12,918 bases of DNA from Promethearchaeota archaeon (GTDB taxonomy: Archaea; Asgardarchaeota; Lokiarchaeia; Sigynarchaeales; SOKP01), in the NCBI GenBank assembly GCA_030668025.1, contig DAOUUT010000086.1, positions 1 to 12,918 on the forward strand, given 5' to 3'. The first letter of the stretch is position 1. The number at the start of each line of letters is the position of its first letter. The translations under genes were made by a program, and so were the position numbers. The notes beneath the pieces were generated by a model. It saw only the letters and a list, made by a program, of their open reading frames with translations. It ran no database searches and had not been told where the DNA came from. Below are positions 1 to 6,684 of this stretch, piece after piece.

Positions 1-2
1 TT

Positions 3-1088
3 ATAACAATAATTCACATCATCAGACATCGAAAGAAATATGGAACGGAACTAATAGCTTTTTTGCTTGCGGCAACAGTACTTACTGCGGGTATTATTTA
101 TTCAACATTATTCGTCTTTTCAGTTACTTTTTTCATTAGCTATGAAATCAACATTTTATTCTGGAAACTATCGATCGTATCGGGGGTTACTTCATTAATG
201 ATAGCTTCATTCATATATTCTTTTTTTAGCGAATATAAAAAAATTAAACCCTTTCCATTTTTATATTACACGCTCCTTCTTGGCATGTTGATTGGGGCTT
301 TACTAGCCCCTGATTCAATCGAATTAATTCTTTATATCCCCCCTCCTTCGTCGTTTTCACTTATAGATCCGGCTCTAATTAATTTTCGCTTTAACTTTAT
401 GACTGGTGTAATAATTATATTATTACAAAGTTTAATTACGAGTTATTATCTTTATATTGCTGCAAAAATTAATATCAGATCAATAAAAAAGGAAGAAAGT
501 TTCCCTTTAATATTAAATACTATTGTTTTTACGATTCCTATATTAATGAATATTTATTACGTAATATTACAGCAGACCATCTTTAGAGAATTATACATAA
601 TTCTTATTTGGATAACAAACTTTGCCGTTAATATCATGCTAATTAAAAAACCAGAGATGTTTTTCGTTTTACCAAATAGAATTTATTCAATTAATATTTA
701 TCACAAATCAGGTATCTTACTTTATTCTTTTAATTTCGATAAAAAATCAGATACTAAAGATGAATCACCCATCTGGGGAAGTATAATTATAGGGTTAAAT
801 CATATTCTCAGCGAGTTTGTTGGAAAAAAAAATAAAATTGATGTTATCCAAACAAAAAAGACGGATATCGTTGTTAGATATGAAATTGATTATGGATACG
901 CTTTGGTAGTTATCACTAATAAAAAAAATAGTATAATTGAAGACCTTATGCAAAACTTTTCGATTGAATTTAATAGAACATATGAGGATGAGCTAACCGA
1001 TCTTCAAGATATAAATCGGTTAATTAACATTTCAGAATTCAGCGGTGCAAAAGAAATGGTTGAAAAAAACTTTCAATTGTATTTATAA
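3..1088 (+). CDS. 7TM-type membrane protein with C-terminal longin/roadblock-like domain (5' end cut off)
   Basis: The reading frame is open to the left edge of the window, so the gene starts outside it; an in-frame TTG at 63 is probably internal, because the residues before it continue a basic loop into a membrane helix. About six hydrophobic segments follow (from just before base 63 to about base 650), consistent with the last six helices of a 7TM receptor-like module. The membrane part ends in a KKPEMFF..P..IYSINIYHKSG junction. The last ~125 residues are soluble: alternating strands (IYSINIYHKSGILLYSF), an amphipathic helix (WGSIIIGLNHILSEF), then more strands and a long helix. This is the pattern of the longin/roadblock-like sensor domains abundant in Asgard archaea, which in related families bind small GTPases. 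Membrane sensing linked to a GTPase is inference; no kinase or output enzyme is seen. The stop is TAA. No downstream partner is close. Confidence 0.72.
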   Translation: MTIIHIIRHRKKYGTELIAFLLAATVLTAGIIYSTLFVFSVTFFISYEINILFWKLSIVSGVTSLMIASFIYSFFSEYKKIKPFPFLYYTLLLGMLIGALLAPDSIELILYIPPPSSFSLIDPALINFRFNFMTGVIIILLQSLITSYYLYIAAKINIRSIKKEESFPLILNTIVFTIPILMNIYYVILQQTIFRELYIILIWITNFAVNIMLIKKPEMFFVLPNRIYSINIYHKSGILLYSFNFDKKSDTKDESPIWGSIIIGLNHILSEFVGKKNKIDVIQTKKTDIVVRYEIDYGYALVVITNKKNSIIEDLMQNFSIEFNRTYEDELTDLQDINRLINISEFSGAKEMVEKNFQLYL

Positions 1089-1267
1089 TCCAGAACAAAA
1101 TTGCAAAATAATTCTTCTCTAAAATTGATAAATCGTATTCAAATTTCGCGAGATATTGAAATTACTAAATCATAGATATCTAAACATTTTTTAATGGGTG
1201 TAACTATAGGATTCATATATAAGTTATAATTCAATTTAAAAACATTAGGATTTAATGGTTTCATAAA

Positions 1268-1480
1268 ATGGAGCAATTTGAAATTCAAGATAAAGATTGG
1301 GCGAGGGATTGGAAGGCTATCGTAGACGTATTTAACACAATAGATCACCTTAAAGGACTATTTAAAAGCTTTAACGTATCGTACTTAAGAGAAATACAAC
1401 AAAAAGTATTAATTCTAAATCTTGAAAAGTATGCTTGGTCTTTGCAAAATTATATTATAGAGAAATATTCTCGGGAATAG
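1268..1480 (+). CDS. small hypothetical protein, 70 aa
   Basis: ATG start and TAG stop, standing alone between the receptor-like gene and the transporter. The product is predicted mostly helical, with charged and aromatic residues in a coding-like balance (DKDWARDWKAIVDVF; LNLEKYAWSLQNYIIEKY) and no membrane segment or signal peptide. I do not recognise a family. An antisense frame at 1139-1348 is open but its composition looks like a shadow. No strong Shine-Dalgarno is present. The 179 nt before it and 152 nt after it show no other gene, only AT-rich sequence. It could be a small regulator or a chance ORF; coding character is the only support. Confidence 0.45.
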   Translation: MEQFEIQDKDWARDWKAIVDVFNTIDHLKGLFKSFNVSYLREIQQKVLILNLEKYAWSLQNYIIEKYSRE

Positions 1481-1560
1481 CATAAAAAATATTCGATAGT
1501 TTTTGATGTTTATACTATTCTATCTCATTTTATACCGAATTTTATAAACGATTCATAATT

Positions 1561-1587
1561 AAATTTGTTTATTATTATAACAAATTT
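1561..1587. promoter_or_regulatory. Perfect 9-bp inverted repeat upstream of the transporter gene (candidate operator)
   Basis: AAATTTGTT at 1561-1569 is the exact reverse complement of AACAAATTT at 1579-1587, with a 9-nt spacer TATTATTAT. The repeat ends 45 nt before the transporter ATG, just upstream of AT-rich elements that could be the TATA box (for example TTAAAATA at 1601-1608). A dimeric winged-helix or HTH regulator site is the natural reading. The right arm runs into a short T tract, so a weak hairpin terminator for upstream transcription is the alternative. GTGAT at 1623-1627 is a partial Shine-Dalgarno for the transporter. Confidence 0.4.
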
Positions 1588-1632
1588 TTTGAAAATATAA
1601 TTAAAATATAACAATATAAAAAGTGATTTAAA

Positions 1633-3003
1633 ATGAGCGCTCAATTTAGTAAAGGTCAAAAATGGAGTTTTGGAATGGGGAGTTTTTCTCAGTGGTTTGT
1701 AAATAGTGCATTCAATTTATGGGTATTTTCTTTTTATTTCTCTGCCGTTAAGTTATCAGTCAATTACATCATGTTAGCATTTATATTATGGACCATCTGG
1801 AACGCAGTTAACGATCCGTTAATCGGATATTTGTCTGATCGAACACACACTCGTTTTGGTCGTAGAAGGCCTTATATTTTGATAGGAACAATTCCAGTTT
1901 TAATCTTAGAGATAGTTCTATGGTTACCTCCATTAGACTCTCAATTTATAAAATTTGTATACCTATTAATTATGCTTGTTTGTTACGACACATTTTACAC
2001 TATGATAGCACTTCCATCAGATTCTTTATTCCCAGAATTATATACTTCCGTTGAAGAAAGAGCAGAAGTGAACACAATCAGACAAGTTCTTGCTACTATT
2101 GGTTTAATTGCTGCTGCTTTAGTCCCTGGTATATTTATAGGAGAGATTGACCAGTTAGATGGATACTTGCTTAACGGAATCGTTACAACGATTATTTTAG
2201 CCGTTTCGATGTTTATTTTTATAAAATGGGGGGTTCGCGAACGAGAAGAATTCAAACTTGACTATAAGCAACAAACTAATTATTTTCAAGCTCTTAAATA
2301 TACTTTTAAAAATAAGAGTTTTGTTCTCTACACAATCATGTTCTTCTTATATGAATACATTCTTTTACTATTAGCTGCAATAGTTCCCTTATTTGGAGCA
2401 TATGTACTTGGTACGTCATCTACGTTTGAAACTTCGATTATAATGGGAGTAATGTACATTATAGGGATTTTAACGGTATTTATATGGAAAAAGTTAGATG
2501 TTAAAACGGGTAGTAAAAGGGGATATTTAATTGCTATTATTGCATATTTCTTAGCCTCTTTACCAATGTTGTTTGTAAGCAATTATATTGGCGGTGTAAT
2601 CGTTGCAGTTTTTATGGGATTTGGTTTTGGAGGAATGCTATATTTCATATATTTGATTATAGCAGATGTAATTGATGAAGATGAATTGAAAACGGGTATA
2701 AGACGCGAAGGGATGTTTTTTGGAGTCACTAATTTTTTCATGCGGTTGTCAATGGTATTATCGATTGTAACTGTAAGCATTGTTTTTACACAGACTGGTT
2801 GGGAAGAATATACTGCCAATCCCGGAATTGATATTGTTATGGGTCTTAGAATCTTGTTTGTTGTTTTTCCTAGTATTGCCTTAGGGCTAACTTTAGTATG
2901 CCTTCATTTTTACCCATTTTCAAAATCTCGAGTTGAGGAGATCAAACAGCAAATAACAGAACTTCATAAACAGAAAAAAGAAAAACTAAGTTCAACTCGA
3001 TAA
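1633..3003 (+). CDS. GPH-family (MelB-like, MFS_2) cation symporter
   Basis: A 456-aa polytopic membrane protein of about twelve helices, the usual length for the glycoside-pentoside-hexuronide:cation symporter family of the MFS. Diagnostic motifs are visible: NDPLIGYLSDRT at residues 60-71 followed by RFGRRRP (the helix 2-3 loop signature, with the acidic residues used in cation coupling in MelB), ELYTSVEERAEVNTIR at 135-150, and DVIDEDELKTGIRREG at 345-360. The C-terminus is a short charged tail rich in Lys and Glu. Family members import sugars with Na+ or H+, but the substrate here cannot be read from sequence. The gene stands alone with its own upstream palindrome and converges with the PLP-enzyme gene. 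Its position beside the methyltransferase cluster raises the possibility that it imports a substrate of that pathway; this is only inference. Confidence 0.88.
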   Translation: MSAQFSKGQKWSFGMGSFSQWFVNSAFNLWVFSFYFSAVKLSVNYIMLAFILWTIWNAVNDPLIGYLSDRTHTRFGRRRPYILIGTIPVLILEIVLWLPPLDSQFIKFVYLLIMLVCYDTFYTMIALPSDSLFPELYTSVEERAEVNTIRQVLATIGLIAAALVPGIFIGEIDQLDGYLLNGIVTTIILAVSMFIFIKWGVREREEFKLDYKQQTNYFQALKYTFKNKSFVLYTIMFFLYEYILLLLAAIVPLFGAYVLGTSSTFETSIIMGVMYIIGILTVFIWKKLDVKTGSKRGYLIAIIAYFLASLPMLFVSNYIGGVIVAVFMGFGFGGMLYFIYLIIADVIDEDELKTGIRREGMFFGVTNFFMRLSMVLSIVTVSIVFTQTGWEEYTANPGIDIVMGLRILFVVFPSIALGLTLVCLHFYPFSKSRVEEIKQQITELHKQKKEKLSSTR

Positions 3004-3030
3004 AAAAAAAAAATCATACTCTTTTTTTTT
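3002..3030. terminator. Bidirectional A/T-tract terminator between convergent genes
   Basis: A run of 12 A (3002-3013) and a run of 9 T (3022-3030) lie in the 53-nt gap between the convergent transporter and PLP-enzyme genes. The T run ends plus-strand transcription and the A run reads as T12 on the minus strand. There is no convincing GC stem, which fits archaeal intrinsic termination at U-tracts. The A run overlaps the transporter stop codon by two bases. Confidence 0.6.
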
Positions 3031-3056
3031 AATTTAATTTTTATTCTTAAGATGTT

Positions 3057-4331
3057 TTAGATTTGTTTTAATGCCTGATCTAAATCCGTAACTAAATCCG
3101 TAGGATCTTCTAAACCGACCGAGAATCTAAAGTGGGTATCAGACATTCCCATAGTTCGTTTTTCCCACGAAGCTAGATCAATTCCCGTCATAACAGTAGT
3201 ATATTCGATTAAAGAAGTCGTGTCTCCTAACGATACTCCGACTTTGATTAGTTTTAATGAATCGATAAACTTGTAACTAGCATCCATCGACTCCAATTCG
3301 AAACCAATCATGCCACCAAAATCCGTCATTTGCTTTTTAGCGATTTCGTGTCCCAAATCTGACTCTAATCCCGGGTAAACAACATTTATCACTTTTGGAT
3401 GTTTACTCAAGAATTCTGCTATTTTTATTGCACTTGAACTATGTCTTTTCATTCGCAAGCTAAGAGTTCTACATCCGCGTAAAATGAGCCATGCGTTAAA
3501 CGGACTTAAAACGGCTCCTTGGGTCTCTAACCAGAAATATCGAATATTTTGTAATTCGTTTTTAGGACCAATTATTGCCCCACCAAGGCAATCACCGTGG
3601 CCATTAATATATTTAGTTAAACTTTCAATTACTAAATCAGCTCCTAATTGTATTGGTTTTTGTAACGCTGGACTTGCGAATGTGTTATCCACAATACATT
3701 TCCCTCCTATTTCGTGAATAAGTTCAGCGCATTTCTGAATGTTTATTACATCAATTGTGGGGTTTGCCGGTGTCTCAACAAACACAAACTTAGTTTGTTC
3801 GTCAATAGCCTTTTTGACAGCGTTTAAATCCCGCATATCGATTATTCTCGGTTCGTATCCCATTTGTGGGTATACATTTGTAAAAAGGCGATATGTTCCA
3901 GTGTATTGGTTTTTATGCATAATGAAGTTTGGAATATGATCTGGTTTGCTTTGAGGGTAATACTTGGATAAATTTTTCGGTTTTACTCTCTTAATCCGTT
4001 TTTGGAGGATACTCGAACAAGCAAGATGAACTGCTGCCATGCCCGAAGCAACGGATATAGCATCCTCTCCCGCGTGCAGTGTCGCGAGCTTCTTATCCAA
4101 AGCAAACAATGTGGGATTCTCAGTTCTCGAATAAAAGTAATGATTTTTTAAAAGTTCTGTTAAAGAAGAGTATACGTATGATTTAGTCGCATATATGGGT
4201 ACGCGTAAACTATGAGTAGTGCTAGGGTATGGATCTTCTCCAGCTCTAATCAGTTGTGAATCGAGTTCTAAGTTATCCCACTTTTCTCTTAATTCTTTAT
4301 TAATTTGATCTTGTGTTTTTTTTTCTGCCAT
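3057..4331 (-). CDS. Cys/Met-metabolism PLP-dependent enzyme (cystathionine gamma-synthase/lyase-like)
   Basis: A 424-aa member of the trans-sulfuration (fold type I) PLP family, slightly long for the usual 380-400. Visible sites: YSRTENPT at 67-74 (Tyr67 and Arg69 bind the phosphate of the neighbouring subunit's PLP), SGM at 96-98, YTGTYRLF at 143-150, DNTF with Asp215 (pyridine nitrogen), and SLTKY with Lys240 as the PLP Schiff-base lysine, followed by GHGD. At the position of the Cys typical of methionine gamma-lyase (YGCT) it has Gly (YTGT), so cystathionine synthase/lyase or O-acylhomoserine-type chemistry is more likely than classical methionine gamma-lyase. About 20 extra basic residues lie around 110-135. 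The gene starts 2 nt after the upstream methyltransferase stop and has a strong GGAGG Shine-Dalgarno inside that gene, so the two proteins are probably made together. Exact reaction unknown. Confidence 0.88.
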   Translation of the reverse strand: MAEKKTQDQINKELREKWDNLELDSQLIRAGEDPYPSTTHSLRVPIYATKSYVYSSLTELLKNHYFYSRTENPTLFALDKKLATLHAGEDAISVASGMAAVHLACSSILQKRIKRVKPKNLSKYYPQSKPDHIPNFIMHKNQYTGTYRLFTNVYPQMGYEPRIIDMRDLNAVKKAIDEQTKFVFVETPANPTIDVINIQKCAELIHEIGGKCIVDNTFASPALQKPIQLGADLVIESLTKYINGHGDCLGGAIIGPKNELQNIRYFWLETQGAVLSPFNAWLILRGCRTLSLRMKRHSSSAIKIAEFLSKHPKVINVVYPGLESDLGHEIAKKQMTDFGGMIGFELESMDASYKFIDSLKLIKVGVSLGDTTSLIEYTTVMTGIDLASWEKRTMGMSDTHFRFSVGLEDPTDLVTDLDQALKQI

Positions 4332-4333
4332 CT

Positions 4334-5842
4334 TTATCCCTCCAGATTAATAATTTCTTGAGGATCGTCAGATTCATCTAACCCTTCTGCTTTTCGAAAT
4401 TCATCCATAGTGCGGGATGCTATAATTTTAAAGTACTCTTTTAGTTCTTTATCAACTTCTGGAACAATTCCGGGTCCCACTTGGTTTTCAAGTATCAAAT
4501 TAACTTTTTCTTTAGCTCTCATAATGATATCTTTCGATCCGTTCCTTCTCCAAACCCCTCTTTTATCTCTATCTGCTAATTTTGGAACAAAAATTTCTTT
4601 CCTAGTATTTTTTGATGTGTGTTTTAACATCATATAATTCTTTCCCTCAGTTGCTACCCTTTTAATTTCATTTATAGCAAGTGTTTCCTCGTTAAATCTA
4701 ATTCCTTTCATCCCATGATTGATCATATCAATTAATTCGTCATCAATAACGAGTAATTCTAATGCTTCCGCTAACGAGGATTCGTAAGTTCCCGCGCACG
4801 TAATGTAATTTATTCCCGCTTGTACAGCGAAGAAAAGCGTCATAAATCTCTCAAATCCGTTTTGAATATCGAAACATTTTGATTCTGTAACAGATCCCGG
4901 ACCTCTAGACGGAATATTATAGAAGCGTGCTAACTGAGCTGCACCTGCGGTGATTAAGCCAGTTTCTATTGATCCCCAAGCAACATTTCCGCTGGGAGGG
5001 TCCATAGGGCAATTCATTGTCGAATACAAGACAGGTGTTCCAGGATTAATAAGTTCAGTAAGAACAATTGAAGATAATACCTCCATATTTGTTTGTATTA
5101 GCAATCCCGCTAAAGTAACTGGTGCCGTCGCTCCAGCACTAGCCGCAGACGCAATAATAATTGGCTGCTTGTATTTCGCAAAAACGAATAATCCGTTTAA
5201 CATAATTTTAGTAAGCATTAGTGGGCTTGTAGGGTTAAAAAATCCAATTAACCTTGGTCTTTTTTTTAGTTCATCTTCACCCCCAGCGATAATTGAAGTC
5301 AGAACCATCATATCCTTGCTTGCAACCCTCCCATAACACCCTAATCCAAAGGGTTTGAAACTATTTTCTGCCCAAGCGCGTATGCTGTGATAATGAGTTT
5401 CCGTATAGGGTACATCGTTCGGCCACACATCTAAGTGTGAACATGAGATGTTTTTTAGACTGTCAACGATTCGAATTTGACTTATAGTATCTTCAAGCAA
5501 CGATTTTCGTACTCCAGTTTTTTTCTCGGGGTCGTACATTTTAATGGGTGTACCAACGGTAGCAAATTTTGTACTAGAAGTATTCACATCAAACTTAAAG
5601 GAACCATCTGGCCCCCATAAACTGAAAGAATTTGGTACCGTTTTAATAGTCTCTTTTACAAGGCTTTCAGGAAATTTTACATATTTACTATTTTCATCAA
5701 ATTCTGCACCATTGTCAATTAACAGATTCCTAGCTTCGATAGAATCTATTTTAACACCAATAGTTTCTAATAGTTCTATAGTGTTTTGATGTATAAGTTC
5801 AATTTCATCCTTCGTTAAAACTTCAAGTTGATTCATTTTCAT
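4334..5842 (-). CDS. MttB-family corrinoid methyltransferase, pyrrolysine-free (paralog 1)
   Basis: A 502-aa member of the trimethylamine methyltransferase (MttB, COG5598) superfamily, full length for the family. The N-terminus (LEVLTKDEIELIHQNTIELLETIGV) and the GSIETGLITAG...QLARFYNIPSRGPG core (residues 290-316) are typical. The frame runs without an in-frame TAG and ends in TAA, so it belongs to the non-pyrrolysine branch, whose characterised members (MtgB, MtpB, MtcB, MtyB) demethylate quaternary amines such as glycine betaine, proline betaine, carnitine or butyrobetaine. It aligns without gaps for 360 residues with the second MttB-like protein of this window (56 of the first 100 residues identical by my count). 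It has DPPSG at 281-285 where the other has DMRSG. It is expected to transfer a methyl group to Co(I) of the corrinoid protein encoded across the divergent promoter. Substrate unknown. Confidence 0.92.
   Translation of the reverse strand: MKMNQLEVLTKDEIELIHQNTIELLETIGVKIDSIEARNLLIDNGAEFDENSKYVKFPESLVKETIKTVPNSFSLWGPDGSFKFDVNTSSTKFATVGTPIKMYDPEKKTGVRKSLLEDTISQIRIVDSLKNISCSHLDVWPNDVPYTETHYHSIRAWAENSFKPFGLGCYGRVASKDMMVLTSIIAGGEDELKKRPRLIGFFNPTSPLMLTKIMLNGLFVFAKYKQPIIIASAASAGATAPVTLAGLLIQTNMEVLSSIVLTELINPGTPVLYSTMNCPMDPPSGNVAWGSIETGLITAGAAQLARFYNIPSRGPGSVTESKCFDIQNGFERFMTLFFAVQAGINYITCAGTYESSLAEALELLVIDDELIDMINHGMKGIRFNEETLAINEIKRVATEGKNYMMLKHTSKNTRKEIFVPKLADRDKRGVWRRNGSKDIIMRAKEKVNLILENQVGPGIVPEVDKELKEYFKIIASRTMDEFRKAEGLDESDDPQEIINLEG
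4336..4343 (-). promoter_or_regulatory. Strong Shine-Dalgarno coupling the PLP-enzyme gene to the methyltransferase gene
   Basis: On the minus strand GGAGGGAT lies 4 nt before the ATG of the PLP-enzyme gene, within the last two sense codons of the methyltransferase gene and touching its TAA. The order GGAGGGA-TAA-AG-ATG is typical of translational coupling. The same GAGGGAT core precedes the corrinoid-protein gene. Confidence 0.75.
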
Positions 5843-5864
5843 TATAATTTCAAACCAGATAAGA

Positions 5865-5872
5865 TATTTAAA
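5865..5872 (-). promoter_or_regulatory. Archaeal TATA box (TTTAAATA) for the minus-strand methyltransferase operon
   Basis: On the minus strand TTTAAATA matches the archaeal TATA consensus exactly and is preceded by purine-rich AAAGAGAA, a good BRE. The box ends 22 nt before the methyltransferase ATG, so with usual archaeal spacing transcription would start at or next to the ATG, giving a leaderless mRNA. In agreement, no Shine-Dalgarno is seen before this ATG. Confidence 0.6.
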
Positions 5873-5961
5873 TTCTCTTTTAACAAGATATTATTTCAAT
5901 ATTTTAGTTCTAGAAAGCATTAATTTATCTACTTTTTGAAAAACTTTTTCTTTCATAAAGG

Positions 5962-5992
5962 TTAGTAATAACTAAAAACTATAATTTAAATT
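5962..5992 (+). promoter_or_regulatory. Promoter region of the corrinoid-protein operon with a small palindrome
   Basis: TATAATTTAAATT at 5980-5992 is the best TATA-like element for the plus-strand operon, 21 to 34 nt before its ATG. Directly upstream, TTAGT-AATA-ACTAA (5962-5975) is a 5-bp-arm inverted repeat that could be an operator. With this TATA the leader would be very short, although a GAGGGAT Shine-Dalgarno lies at 6003-6009, so either the start site is further upstream or the Shine-Dalgarno is only partly transcribed. Exact element boundaries are uncertain. Confidence 0.35.
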
Positions 5993-6013
5993 CTATTATT
6001 CAGAGGGATCAAA

Positions 6014-6655
6014 ATGTCATTAGAAGAACAAGTGAAAGAACTTGTTGAAGAATGGGATGAGGATGGTTTAAAAAATCTATGTCGTTCCGTGTTAGATAAC
6101 CAAGAAGCTACTGCGGAAGAACTCTTAGAAATCATTGGTAATCTCATGAAATTTATAGGTTCTCAATTTGAAGATGAAGAGATTTTTCTACCTGACTTAA
6201 TTGGTGCAGCGGGAGTCGTTAAAACCGTAATCGACGACATATTAGACCCCGCAATTAGAGCTTCTGGTGGTGAAAAGAAAACGCTCGGAAAAATCGTTAT
6301 TGGAACCGTTGAAAGCGATGTACATAGTATTGGGAAGGATTTAGTAGCGTGTTTTTTATTTTCTAATGGGTTTGATGTCTATAATTTAGGAGTAGAGGTT
6401 ACTGCTGACGAGTTTATTAATAAAGCAGAAGAAATTGGCGCCAAAATTATAGGAATGTCTTCGTTATTAACGATGTCTATGGATTTTCAACGACAAGTTA
6501 TAGACGAATTGAAAAAGAGAGGATTGAGAGAGAAATATAAGGTTATCGTTGGCGGTGCTCCTACAACAGATGAATGGTCTGAGCAAATTGGAGCCGATGG
6601 TTGGGCAGACGATGCTATTGAAACGGTAATCTTAGTTAAGAAATTAATTGAATAG
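6014..6655 (+). CDS. Corrinoid (B12-binding) methyltransferase protein, MtbC/MttC family
   Basis: A 213-aa corrinoid protein, standard length for the dimethylamine/trimethylamine corrinoid protein family (COG5012). Residues 1-85 form the helical cap domain (EDEEIFLPDLIGAAGVVK). Residues 91-213 form the Rossmann-like cobalamin-binding domain with DVHSIG at 102-107, where His104 should be the lower axial cobalt ligand, then SSLLT at 149-153 and VGGAPTT at 179-185, which contact the nucleotide tail. It should carry the methyl group on cobalt between the MttB-like enzymes and a methyl-acceptor methyltransferase. It is the only corrinoid protein in the window and first in an operon with a second MttB-like gene 29 nt downstream. 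Start: ATG with GAGGGAT at 6003-6009. The TAG stop is out of frame with the next gene and followed by further stops, so it is read as termination. Confidence 0.95.
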   Translation: MSLEEQVKELVEEWDEDGLKNLCRSVLDNQEATAEELLEIIGNLMKFIGSQFEDEEIFLPDLIGAAGVVKTVIDDILDPAIRASGGEKKTLGKIVIGTVESDVHSIGKDLVACFLFSNGFDVYNLGVEVTADEFINKAEEIGAKIIGMSSLLTMSMDFQRQVIDELKKRGLREKYKVIVGGAPTTDEWSEQIGADGWADDAIETVILVKKLIE

Positions 6656-6684
6656 ATAAAAATAAGAGTGTAAATCTGATTATT

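Noticed and set aside
1139..1348. Minus-strand 69-aa ORF overlapping the 70-aa plus-strand ORF
   Set aside because: Composition is Ile/Pro/Tyr-rich with no ordered pattern, and the plus-strand frame has better charged/hydrophobic balance; only one can be the main coding frame.
3057..4331. Calling the PLP enzyme a methionine gamma-lyase
   Set aside because: The loop has YTGT where methionine gamma-lyases have YGCT, so a firm assignment to that activity is not supported.
4950..5336. 128-aa plus-strand ORF inside the minus-strand methyltransferase gene
   Set aside because: It lies entirely within a strongly conserved MttB coding region on the other strand; a shadow frame.
5933..5949. TTTTT-G-AAAAA-C-TTTTT stretch as a regulatory repeat
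   Set aside because: Simple A/T tracts of this kind are expected in such AT-rich sequence.
6653..6655. TAG codon at the end of the corrinoid-protein gene as a possible pyrrolysine site
   Set aside because: Read-through would end at a TAA within a few codons and is out of frame with the next gene; the protein is already full length.
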